64,000 bases of DNA from the NCBI RefSeq assembly GCF_000378725.1, contig NZ_KB900368.1, positions 205,398 to 269,397 on the forward strand, written 5' to 3'. A program made the translations under genes and the position numbers. The notes beneath the pieces were generated by a model. It did no database searches. It was not told the DNA's origin and was given only the letters and a program-made list of their open reading frames with translations. This document shows positions 8,692 to 17,501 of the stretch, piece after piece. The stretch comes from Peptoniphilus lacrimalis DSM 7455. GTDB lineage: Bacteria > Bacillota > Clostridia > Tissierellales > Peptoniphilaceae. Each line of letters begins with the position of its first letter. Positions within the stretch are counted from its first letter, which is position 1.

Positions 8692-10452
8692 TTATTCATC
8701 ACTCCCACTTGTTAGTAAATCAAAACTTACATAACTATCAAATTTGCTGTCTTCACCGTAAAAACTGATGCTTGTGAAAATAATCTTATATTTTACGCCA
8801 CCATTTTCACCGCTTATAGCTAAATCTTCTGGATTTATTACACCATTAGCAGTCTTTAGGGTTTTTAATTTATCTCTAAGGCTTTTTAAATCAATTTCTC
8901 TCAACAAATCTTTTTTATCTTTTCTTGTCAAATAAATTTCTATTGTTGATGGATTGTAGGCAAAAGTAAAATTATCAACTTTTGTATCTTTATTGTATAC
9001 TACATTTCTAATTAATTTAGAGTAGCCACTCACATCTATTGATGAGGGATTGTCATAGTTATAATAATAGTCCTCATAATTTGTTTCATCTTGACTTTTA
9101 AAGCCAAAGGTGTTTAACATTTTTTGGTCTGAAAATTCAAAATCTTCATCTAAATAAGGAATATCAGGTTTTATATGATTATTTGTTAAATAAAGCAATA
9201 TACTTGTTATTTGAGCTTTATCATCTTCTGATATATCTTTATTTTTAACTATGCTATTACTCTTTAACATATTATTTTTTTCTAATATTTTTGTTAATCT
9301 TGCAATTTGAGATTTTTCAGACATTTTATAGCAGGATATTGGTCCTAAGCTTGAAATTAAAATTATTATGGAAAGGATAAATGGAATTGTAATATTTGAA
9401 TTTTTCTTATAAATAATATAGTAAATTTCACTTATCAGTACCCAAACACCAGTTGCCACTATAAAATATCTATTTTCTGTAAGTCCATATTGGTTTATTC
9501 TTAAGCCTATTGACAAAAACATCATACAAAGCAAGGGTATGATAGCAAAGGGATAATATTTTTTAAATGTATTTACAAATTTTTTATTAATTTTTTGTAA
9601 GAAAAATTGGAAAAATACCGTTACTACCGCAAACCATAATACAAGATTAACGATTATTCCATCTGGTAATTGCCAATTTATTATTATTTTTAAGAAATAT
9701 AAAAATAATATTGCTGTGTATGCTAACACTAAGGGCAAAATTACATAAACTAATAAAACTTTAATAGATTTTGAATAATCGTAGTCTATAAATGATTCGC
9801 TTGCTTTAGGAAATTCTGATAAAAATATGCCGACATTATAGGGAATGAAAATAAAATAAAATATTTTTAGATAAATATTTGATGGAAAGTTTGCAGAAAA
9901 TAGGGAATTTATTGCAAAAATTATTGCACTTATACCTATATAGGAAACTATTGAATATATGTTGGAAATGATAAAAGCCTCAAAAATATTTGCAACATAA
10001 GATACATAATCTTTATGGTAGAAAATTTTAGCAATATAGGACGCTAAAACTACAAATAGAGCTATCATTCCAAAATATATATATTTATTTTCATAGGGGA
10101 AAAATCCCTGTTTGGTTATATATATAATATCATAAAATCCATACATTATTGGGATTGACAATATATAAACTAAGACTGTAATAAATTTTATCTGTTTATT
10201 ATCCTCTGCATTTTTAACATTTGACTTAGCAGATTCCAAATATAGGGATATTACTGAGTATAAAAATATTCCACCTATAAAAAATGCTCCCAATCTATTG
10301 TTGTTGATATTTGCAAGATCTACATCTCTAAAATTTAATGATCTTGCTAAATTATAGGCTGCTAAGAGTGAGCACAACATAGCAAGAGGAAATCTTTTTA
10401 TTGATGCTGTATAGTTCATAAAAGTTCTTGTGATAAATCTGTATAGTTTCAT
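8692..10452 (-). CDS. DUF4153-family multi-pass membrane protein
   Basis: 586 residues. The first 380 or so form about ten to twelve hydrophobic segments (for example ALCSLLAAYNLARSL, FFIGGIFLYSVISLYL, IISNIYSIVSYIGISAIIF), and the rest is a soluble Asp/Tyr/Lys-rich tail, probably extracytoplasmic or cytoplasmic in one block. The opening IKRFPLAMLCSLLAA and the overall layout match DUF4153, a family of unknown function that often occurs next to regulators. It heads a two-gene operon with a strong ribosome-binding site (AAGGAGG). Confidence 0.75.
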   Translation of the reverse strand: MKLYRFITRTFMNYTASIKRFPLAMLCSLLAAYNLARSLNFRDVDLANINNNRLGAFFIGGIFLYSVISLYLESAKSNVKNAEDNKQIKFITVLVYILSIPIMYGFYDIIYITKQGFFPYENKYIYFGMIALFVVLASYIAKIFYHKDYVSYVANIFEAFIISNIYSIVSYIGISAIIFAINSLFSANFPSNIYLKIFYFIFIPYNVGIFLSEFPKASESFIDYDYSKSIKVLLVYVILPLVLAYTAILFLYFLKIIINWQLPDGIIVNLVLWFAVVTVFFQFFLQKINKKFVNTFKKYYPFAIIPLLCMMFLSIGLRINQYGLTENRYFIVATGVWVLISEIYYIIYKKNSNITIPFILSIIILISSLGPISCYKMSEKSQIARLTKILEKNNMLKSNSIVKNKDISEDDKAQITSILLYLTNNHIKPDIPYLDEDFEFSDQKMLNTFGFKSQDETNYEDYYYNYDNPSSIDVSGYSKLIRNVVYNKDTKVDNFTFAYNPSTIEIYLTRKDKKDLLREIDLKSLRDKLKTLKTANGVINPEDLAISGENGGVKYKIIFTSISFYGEDSKFDSYVSFDLLTSGSDE

Positions 10453-10477
10453 AGAACCTCCTTATAACAATAAAAAA

Positions 10478-10506
10478 ATTATAAACCATAATCTACAATT
10501 ATACAA
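10478..10506 (-). promoter_or_regulatory. Possible promoter for the DUF4153 operon
   Basis: Minus strand TATAAT at 10478-10483 with a 17-base spacer to TTGTAT at 10501-10506. The -35 match is weak. Confidence 0.4.
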
Positions 10507-10543
10507 GTTTTTTCGATAAATTAGCCATTTTGTAACTTTTTTG

Positions 10544-11806
10544 TCAATTTTTATTCATATAAATTATATGTCCTTTTGAGATGGTATATATTACTTTTCC
10601 TATCAATTTTTCTCCCTTAAAGGGTGTATTTGAGGATTTTGACTTGAAAGTTTCAATACTATACTCTCTTTTGGGATCAAATATTAAAATATCTGCTCGT
10701 GAACCTTCTTTTAATGTTCCACCAGGTAAATTATATTTTTTGCATGGATTTGTTGACATAAGTTCTATAAGTTTATTTATACTTATAATATTTTTTTCAA
10801 CCAGTTCTCTTACTCCTAAACCTAAGGCTGTTTCAAGTCCAATTATTCCTGAGGGAGCTTTTGTTAGTTCTCTATTTTTTTCCTCTTGTGAATGCGGGGC
10901 ATGGTCTGTTGCAATTAGTTCTAAAGTTCCATCTTTTATTCCTTCTAATATAGCTTGTCTATCTTCTTCAGTTCTTAGAGGGGGATTCATCTTTGCCATT
11001 TGTTTATATTTTAAAAGGGCTTTATCTGTCAGGGTGAAATGATGTGGAGTAACTTCTGCAAATACATTTGCACCTCTTGATTTTCCATAACGAATAAGAT
11101 CCACACCTCTTTTTGTTGAAATATGTTGAATATCAATTTTTGCTCCTGTATTTATTGCATATTCAACATCCCTTGCTATAAATGATGATTCAGAAAGAGA
11201 AGGAGAGCCATAAATATTAAATTTTTCAGATACTTCCCCGTGATTTATGCCGTTATTTTCAATTAAATTTGGGTCCTCCTCGTGAAAAGAAATTAAAGTA
11301 TTAAGCCTTTTAGCTTCTTTCATAGCTTGCAAAATTAATTTTGAATTTCTGTTGGGAATTCCATCATCAGTAAAACCTACTGCTCCTTCCTGTAAAAGTT
11401 TCTCCATATCTACAAGTTTATTATCTTCAAAATTTTCTGTTAGGGCAGAAACCGTATAAACATTTATTGGCAATTCCTTTGCCCTCTTGTAAAATTCTTT
11501 CACTTTTTCGGGAGAATCCATGACAGGATTTGTGTTTGCCATACAAACTACTGAAGTATATCCTCCAGCTATTGCAGCCTGTGTTCCTGAATATAAATCT
11601 TCCTTATAAGTAAAGCCGGGATCTCTAAAATGCACATGGACATCTACAAGTCCAGGACAAGCAATCAAATTTTTTGCATCAATTATTTCTTTATCATCTG
11701 TTAAATCACTTGCAATTTTATTTATCTTACCATCTTTTATTTGAATATCTGCAATTTTATCAATATTTTGCCAAGGATCAATGACCCTAGCGTTTTTTAT
11801 AATCAT
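10544..11806 (-). CDS. pyrC: Dihydroorotase
   Basis: 420 residues, the class I (Bacillus-type) length. Metal-binding motifs are intact: DVHVHFRDPGFTYKEDL near residue 55 and ATDHAPHSQEEK near 300, plus the MANTNPVMDS substrate block. It interconverts carbamoyl-aspartate and dihydroorotate in pyrimidine synthesis. No other pyr genes are adjacent, and the gene is flanked by noncoding spacers, so it is probably monocistronic. Confidence 0.95.
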   Translation of the reverse strand: MIIKNARVIDPWQNIDKIADIQIKDGKINKIASDLTDDKEIIDAKNLIACPGLVDVHVHFRDPGFTYKEDLYSGTQAAIAGGYTSVVCMANTNPVMDSPEKVKEFYKRAKELPINVYTVSALTENFEDNKLVDMEKLLQEGAVGFTDDGIPNRNSKLILQAMKEAKRLNTLISFHEEDPNLIENNGINHGEVSEKFNIYGSPSLSESSFIARDVEYAINTGAKIDIQHISTKRGVDLIRYGKSRGANVFAEVTPHHFTLTDKALLKYKQMAKMNPPLRTEEDRQAILEGIKDGTLELIATDHAPHSQEEKNRELTKAPSGIIGLETALGLGVRELVEKNIISINKLIELMSTNPCKKYNLPGGTLKEGSRADILIFDPKREYSIETFKSKSSNTPFKGEKLIGKVIYTISKGHIIYMNKN

Positions 11807-12004
11807 TTTCTACCTCTTTTTTTATTATTAATATTATTATATAAGAAAATAAAAATTTGAAAAATATTATTTATCTTATACTTACTAAAGCATTTAATCT
11901 GACAAATTTTTCTTAAAATTTTTAGCTAAAGAAAAAGTTCCAAGCTCATCCAAAAACTTAAGTAACAAGCTTAGTCATAAAAAAGTCAAAAGATACTACA
12001 AGTG

Positions 12005-13312
12005 CTAGGATAATCCTGTAGTTTTAAAAAATTCTTTACTTTCACTTATAAGTGAAGTTGTTCCTAAAATAATAATAGGACTTTTATATTTTCTTGCCAT
12101 GTTAAGTGCTTCTTTAATATCTGGACTTGTTTCAACAAAAATTTTATTAGCTAAAAGTTTTTGCCTTTGCTCATCTGTAAAGACATAATGAGAGTTTGAT
12201 GTTTTTGTTAGAATAATATTTTTTGATATATCTTTTACGCCACTTACAACTCCAAAATAATCCTTATCGTCAGGAATACCTACAATACTTGTGATATCTT
12301 CAATTTTCAAAGCTTTCAAAGATTCTTTTATGGGTTCAAGACTTTTTTTATTTATACAAGCATCTAAAATTATCAAGGGATTTTTACTAATAATTTCAAA
12401 CCTTGCCGGATATTTTAAATCTAAAAGATTTTTCTTAATATCTTCTATTGGTAAACCTTCATAAATATCTATGGCACAAGCCAGTGCAAGCACAGCGTTT
12501 TTAACCTGATGCAGACCTATCAAAGGTATTTTTATATTTTTAATTCTTCTATCCTTAAATACTCCATCAAAGGTCATTCCATCAAAGCTGTAGGAAATAT
12601 TTTCTCCATAAAAATCTTCTCCATAAACTTTAATTTTTACGCCTTCTTTTTTTGCCTTATTTTTTAAAATTTTAAGAACTTGCCTATCTTGACTTGCACT
12701 GTAGGCAAAAATTTGTCCCTTTTTTATAATATTACATTTATCGTTTGCAATCTCTTCAAGGCTTGACCCTAATTCTCTTGTGTGTTCCAAAAAAATTGTA
12801 TTGATAAGACAGTATTTATTAATAACATTGTTGACATCATCATACTTAGCGCCCTTACCAAATTCCATAATATTTATTTGGGTGTCTTTTTCTTTAAAGT
12901 ATTTTAGACCAATAGCTGCCTCAATTCCTATAGGGCTTATGGGTATAGATTTTGGCAAATTTTTTTCAATTTTATCAAAATCTATTTTTAGGTCCTCAAC
13001 AATTCTTATAAAATCTTCATCTGAAATCTCTTTGCCATCAACTTTAAATCTCTCATTAATTTTTAAAATGTGAGGGCTTGTAAAAAGACCCACCCGAAAT
13101 TTAGCCATAAGTATTTGGCTAAGCATATTGGCAAGACTGCCCTTGCCCTTTGAACCAGTAATCCCAATATTTATACCAGTTGATAAATTTTCTAAAATTT
13201 CTTTTGTAAGCTCAGGGTGTCTTTTGTTTTTATCCTTGTCATTATAGGATTGAAATTTTTCTGATCTCATATATGATGCAAAAATATAATCTTCAGCTTC
13301 TTTCCTATTCAT
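12005..13312 (-). CDS. Divergent FolC-like Mur ligase
   Basis: 435 residues with the Mur-ligase ATPase core: P-loop GSKGKGS at residues 53-59, FolC-type substrate segment TSPHILKINERF at 79-89, LEHTRELG near 175-182 and a Lys at 192 in the position of the carbamylated lysine. It differs from true FolC at diagnostic sites. GTNGKGS is GSKGKGS, GGRLDATN is replaced by GKGAKYDDVN, and DGAHN is DACIN (317-321). It is therefore an ATP-dependent amide ligase with a probably altered substrate rather than a second folate enzyme. It is the last gene of the valS operon and overlaps the ATP-grasp gene by 8 bases. The substrates are unknown. Confidence 0.75.
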   Translation of the reverse strand: MNRKEAEDYIFASYMRSEKFQSYNDKDKNKRHPELTKEILENLSTGINIGITGSKGKGSLANMLSQILMAKFRVGLFTSPHILKINERFKVDGKEISDEDFIRIVEDLKIDFDKIEKNLPKSIPISPIGIEAAIGLKYFKEKDTQINIMEFGKGAKYDDVNNVINKYCLINTIFLEHTRELGSSLEEIANDKCNIIKKGQIFAYSASQDRQVLKILKNKAKKEGVKIKVYGEDFYGENISYSFDGMTFDGVFKDRRIKNIKIPLIGLHQVKNAVLALACAIDIYEGLPIEDIKKNLLDLKYPARFEIISKNPLIILDACINKKSLEPIKESLKALKIEDITSIVGIPDDKDYFGVVSGVKDISKNIILTKTSNSHYVFTDEQRQKLLANKIFVETSPDIKEALNMARKYKSPIIILGTTSLISESKEFFKTTGLS

Positions 13313-14165
13313 TAAAATCTTCCTTTATTGACAGTAAAATTTCCCTTGCAATATTTGTTCCTGTCGCCTTTTCTATGCCTTTTATACCAGCCATGACATT
13401 GACTTCACAAAAATAAAAATTATCTCTACCAAACAACAAATCAATCCCAACAAAATCAAGCCCTGTAATTTTGTAAATATCTTCAGAAATTTTTTCCATT
13501 TTAGGGCTTATATCATAGGGGCTTAGCTTAGCACCTAGGGCAAAGTTTGCCCTAAAATCCATGTTTGATTTTCTTAACATTGCAGCCTTAATCTTACCTT
13601 TTATTGCATACATCCTTATATCTCTACCAAAAGATGACTCTATAAATTCTTCAAATAAAAACTCTTTGTCTATGCCATAAAAAGTCCTTATTTTTTTTAA
13701 ATCTTCCTCACTTTTTATAAGATAAACTTGGTCGCCTTCAGAACCATCTAAACCTTTAATCACAAAAGGATCTGATAAAATTTTAGATACTTCTTCAAAA
13801 GATTTATCTGCACTTGCCAAAAAATATTTGGGTTTTAAGAAATGTAGTGAAGAAATATTTTCCAACTGGGAAAATTTATCCAGATAAGTATTAAAAGAAG
13901 ATAGGTTATTGTAAGATTTTTTTGCTAATGAATTTAACCTATCTTTTATATGTCCATGTTTATGTCTATTTATTAAAAAATCAACTTTATTCAATTGATG
14001 AGCTTTGTGTAATATTTTATTTTCACATATTATTGTGTCACAAACTCCAATTGTATTCATTTCAATATTTAGGCTTTTTGCTTCTTGTTCTAATCTTTTA
14101 CAGGTGTAGGAATTACACATATTATCATATCGAGCAATTAAATATCCTCTTAGTTTTTTTATCAT
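13305..14165 (-). CDS. RimK-like ATP-grasp amide ligase
   Basis: 286 residues. The ATP-grasp core is intact: Lys137 and the glycine-rich loop in FVIKGLDGSEGD, the hinge FEEFIESSFGRDIR (171-184), Arg198, the RANFALGAK block and the metal-binding Asp242 and EVN (254-256). GIEKATGTNIA near the C-terminus is typical of RimK/LysX-type ligases, which join an amino acid to a carboxylate. The N-terminal 100 residues are the preATP-grasp domain. Proteins of this type attach glutamate to S6 (RimK) or to LysW-type carriers, and a similar domain sits in cyanophycin synthetase. No carrier protein is seen here. It overlaps both neighbours (4 and 8 bases), implying joint function with the FGase-like protein and the Mur ligase. 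Confidence 0.82.
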   Translation of the reverse strand: MIKKLRGYLIARYDNMCNSYTCKRLEQEAKSLNIEMNTIGVCDTIICENKILHKAHQLNKVDFLINRHKHGHIKDRLNSLAKKSYNNLSSFNTYLDKFSQLENISSLHFLKPKYFLASADKSFEEVSKILSDPFVIKGLDGSEGDQVYLIKSEEDLKKIRTFYGIDKEFLFEEFIESSFGRDIRMYAIKGKIKAAMLRKSNMDFRANFALGAKLSPYDISPKMEKISEDIYKITGLDFVGIDLLFGRDNFYFCEVNVMAGIKGIEKATGTNIAREILLSIKEDFNE

Positions 14166-16204
14166 TTTACCTTAATTCTTTCCTCATTAAAAATCCACCA
14201 CAAAATTAAAGGAAATATCAATATAATTAGCAAAAACTTAATAAATAAAGAGCAATTTAGCTCTGCTACTGTTATTACTGTTCCTAAAAAAGTTATCCCT
14301 TGGCTAATGGAGTGCCTTTTAAAATTATATTCCATATTTCTCTTAACTTTTACAATACATCCTATCCCATTCATGTCAAGTTTTTTTCTGATTGTTGCTG
14401 GCATTTCTATAATATAGTCAAGACAATTGTCATCAGTTAATATTCTTGCAGTAATTGTTTTTTCATTATAAGAAATATCTATTTTATCATTATCCTCTGT
14501 CCCTAAAATCATCATAATATTTGAAGATACTCTGACTATACCATAATTATCATCAGTTTCTGCTGCCCAGCTACACCTTAAAAAAACAAAACTATAGCCT
14601 ACATAAAAACTATAAAATTTATTTTTTATACTTTCCAATACAGACAATTTTATTTCTTCTGTTTGTATTTTCTTGGGTAAAACAAGAAGTTCTATCTTAT
14701 TATTAACTATATTTTCCTGACTTTGACTAATTTTAGAAATCTGCTCATCAGACAATGAAGAGTTGTTATTTACAATATAATAATTGTCGCCAGGGATTTT
14801 TTTATAATATTTCAAGCATAAATCTTTTACCTCATCATCTAACTGGGCAAGCATCAATTGATATTCTTCTTTTCTTAAGTATTCAAAAGGATAATTGATA
14901 CAAGCTAACAATAATTTATAATACCTTGGAATCATTATTCTTTCTAAGGCTACTCCTTCCCTACTTATTCTACCCTTATCTCCATAGTTGGCTTTGTTAT
15001 AATCAATTAACATCTTAAGACCAACATATTTATTATAGACATAAAAATCATAAGTCGATGAATAAGCAAGAAATTTATCATACAAGGCTTGGGAAAAAGA
15101 AATATTTGCTATCTTATCAATCTTTGGTACACCAATAGGTAAATCATACTTTTTATATAAGTGAACAACAATAGGCATACCTATAATTCTTTGTTTCCAG
15201 TCTGAAAAATTTTTCTGCAAAACTCCGTTATAAGATAGCAATTCTATAAACCTATTTGTCAGATAAATATTTTTAGAATTTTTTTCATTATTGTTGGGAC
15301 TATTTATTTCTTTACTGTCATATATATGAACTAATTCAATTTGTCCCTTATATGTTGAAATACCATAATTATATGTAGGTATAATTTTATTTAAATTCTC
15401 AGGATTTTCCTCCTTAAATAATTCCTTATAATCAAGTCCAGCTATGTCCTGTGGCTTATGTATTCTTGCCCTGTTGAGTTTTAAAACTTTATGACTTTTT
15501 GCATTCCAATCTACTTTTGCCAATGTGCCAATAATATATTCCAAAGAAACAATTAAATTAAATACATTGTCCTCATTATTTTTATCATATAAATTTCTCA
15601 ACAAATTATTTATTTCCAGTTGCATGGTGCTTATATTGCATTCTCTATGAATATAATTTGTTAAAGTATTTATATTTGAGGCTTTAAAAACTTGATTAAC
15701 AAAAACTTTATTTTTTTCGTGATTGTAAAAAAAATCCTCTACTGTATAAATAACCAAGTCCTTAATAAATTTATAATCATTTAAAGATGAATCTTTATCA
15801 TCTGTTGTTCCTATTTCTACAGCACATTCTTTTTCCTTATCGCATCCATGAATATCAAATAAAATTTTTATGTTATTTTCTTTTATATATTTCTTTAAGG
15901 CTCTCTTATATGATGAATTTTCCTCACTGTCAAAATTTGCATCAGATGATGACTGGTTAAGTGCATATATTAAATGACATCCCGTAACTTTTTGCAAATA
16001 TAGACAAATTGAACCTGTAAATAAATCACAATATTTGATTTTCCCATTTCTAAAATGATTTACACTATGAGGTGCAGATAGCATAATTGGAACTTTTCCT
16101 TCTATAATTTCAAATTCCCTAGAATCTTTACCGTTATAATCATTTGCGGAAAATTTCTTCTCTATTTTTTTTAAGTAATTTATAATTTCTTCTTTTTCAA
16201 TCAT
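14162..16204 (-). CDS. Membrane-anchored N-formylglutamate-amidohydrolase-like protein
   Basis: 680 residues. The N-terminal ~210 residues resemble the FGase fold of zinc amidohydrolases: IMLSAPHS at 40-47 (His46), LFDIHGC at 115-121 (Asp117, His119) and QLEINN at 195-200. Residues 230-600 are not recognised; the stretch from about 560 to 625 has short strands that could be a small beta-barrel. The C-terminus is hydrophobic (about 630-672), ending FPLILWWIF and a charged tail, so the protein is probably held in the membrane by its C-terminus. A hydrolase acting on N-acyl or gamma-linked glutamate or peptide bonds is plausible given the two ligases coupled to it. There is no signal peptide, so the catalytic part is probably cytoplasmic. 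Confidence 0.6.
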   Translation of the reverse strand: MIEKEEIINYLKKIEKKFSANDYNGKDSREFEIIEGKVPIMLSAPHSVNHFRNGKIKYCDLFTGSICLYLQKVTGCHLIYALNQSSSDANFDSEENSSYKRALKKYIKENNIKILFDIHGCDKEKECAVEIGTTDDKDSSLNDYKFIKDLVIYTVEDFFYNHEKNKVFVNQVFKASNINTLTNYIHRECNISTMQLEINNLLRNLYDKNNEDNVFNLIVSLEYIIGTLAKVDWNAKSHKVLKLNRARIHKPQDIAGLDYKELFKEENPENLNKIIPTYNYGISTYKGQIELVHIYDSKEINSPNNNEKNSKNIYLTNRFIELLSYNGVLQKNFSDWKQRIIGMPIVVHLYKKYDLPIGVPKIDKIANISFSQALYDKFLAYSSTYDFYVYNKYVGLKMLIDYNKANYGDKGRISREGVALERIMIPRYYKLLLACINYPFEYLRKEEYQLMLAQLDDEVKDLCLKYYKKIPGDNYYIVNNNSSLSDEQISKISQSQENIVNNKIELLVLPKKIQTEEIKLSVLESIKNKFYSFYVGYSFVFLRCSWAAETDDNYGIVRVSSNIMMILGTEDNDKIDISYNEKTITARILTDDNCLDYIIEMPATIRKKLDMNGIGCIVKVKRNMEYNFKRHSISQGITFLGTVITVAELNCSLFIKFLLIILIFPLILWWIFNEERIKVK

Positions 16205-17501
16205 AACTAAGCTCGTCCATTTCTTTTAAAATATAAAACTCTTTTATAAGCTGAAGGCTTCCACTTACTAATATTAAATCATCAGGTCTTGCCATGGGAC
16301 CTATATAATTTAGAGCTTCTTTAAGAGATGACTTAGACATTACTTTTTTTACACTAGCTTGTGCTTCTTTTTCTAAAATCTCTATATCTTCATTTGACTT
16401 ATTTTCTAAATCAACTAAAATTAAAAGGTCTGCAAGTTCTCCTATTTCTTCTAGCATTTTTTTATGGTCTTTATCCTTTAAAATGCTGGAAACGAGATAT
16501 AATTTATCAAAATAAAATAATTTAAGATTATCTCTAAGTTTTTTTATGCCACCAATATTATGAGCTCCATCTAATAAAATTCTTGGATTTTTACTTACAA
16601 GGTCCATTCTGCCCTTCCATTTAGCATCTTTTATTAATTTTGTTGCCTTGGTAAAATCAAAATCAATAAGAGCTTTTTTTATTAAAATAAAAAGACTATA
16701 AAGGCATAGGATGGCATTTTCTATCTGATATAGTCCAATTTGATCTAGAGAAATTTCGTAGTCTTTTTTTTCTAAATTTAAAATAAATTTTGACCCTTGC
16801 AAATCAGATTTTAAAATTTTTACACATAAGTCTTTTGAATAATATATACTTGCATTTTTTTTCTTACATTCATCTTGCAAGACTTTTAGGATTTGTTTGT
16901 CCTTATTTGATGTTACAACTATAGCATTTTGGCAAATTATTCCAGCCTTTTCTGAAGAGATTTCTTCAATAGTATTTCCTAAGTATTGCATATGGTCATA
17001 AGAGATTGATGTAATTATAGATATTAATTTATTTTCAGCTTTAATAATATTTGTGGAATCACAACGTCCACCCATTCCAACCTCTAAAACTACAAGTTGG
17101 CAATTTTTTCTTTTGAAGTAAATAAAAGCAATTGTTGTCAAAAATTCAAACTTATTAAGTTCTCCATATCGGTCAAGTATTAACTTTTCTTTTTCTAAGA
17201 TTTCTTCACCAATGCTTAGAAATTCACTCTGAGAAATTCGTAAATCTCCTACAACAATTCTATCCCTATATGAAGTAAGCCCAGGTGAGGTATATAACCC
17301 CACCTTGAACTTAGATTTTAAAATTTCATATAAAAAATAGGATGTGGAACCCTTGCCGTTTGTTCCTGCAATATGAATAAATTTCATAGAATCACAAGGA
17401 TTATCAAAATGCTCAAGAATTTTTATCATTCTGATGTTTCCCTTAGACTTAAATTTACCTACCCTATTTTCTATGTTATCAATGAGCTTTTTATATATCA
17501 T
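16197..17501 (-). CDS. folC: Folylpolyglutamate synthase / dihydrofolate synthase
   Basis: 434 residues with all FolC hallmarks: IAGTNGKGSTS (44-54), LYTSPGL, LEVGMGGRCDSTN (139-151), SYDHMQYLG and LLDGAHN (309-315). It adds glutamate to dihydropteroate or folates with ATP. It overlaps valS by 4 bases, the standard valS-folC arrangement in Firmicutes, and overlaps the downstream FGase-like gene by 8. Having normal motifs, it is the one of the two paralogues expected to do the folate job. Confidence 0.93.
   Translation of the reverse strand: MIYKKLIDNIENRVGKFKSKGNIRMIKILEHFDNPCDSMKFIHIAGTNGKGSTSYFLYEILKSKFKVGLYTSPGLTSYRDRIVVGDLRISQSEFLSIGEEILEKEKLILDRYGELNKFEFLTTIAFIYFKRKNCQLVVLEVGMGGRCDSTNIIKAENKLISIITSISYDHMQYLGNTIEEISSEKAGIICQNAIVVTSNKDKQILKVLQDECKKKNASIYYSKDLCVKILKSDLQGSKFILNLEKKDYEISLDQIGLYQIENAILCLYSLFILIKKALIDFDFTKATKLIKDAKWKGRMDLVSKNPRILLDGAHNIGGIKKLRDNLKLFYFDKLYLVSSILKDKDHKKMLEEIGELADLLILVDLENKSNEDIEILEKEAQASVKKVMSKSSLKEALNYIGPMARPDDLILVSGSLQLIKEFYILKEMDELSYD

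Noticed and set aside
12005..14165. A split cyanophycin synthetase
   Set aside because: The ATP-grasp and Mur-ligase order is reminiscent, but the ATP-grasp is closest to RimK-type ligases, the Mur part is FolC-like, and the N-terminal cyanophycin synthetase domain and a cyanophycinase are not seen.
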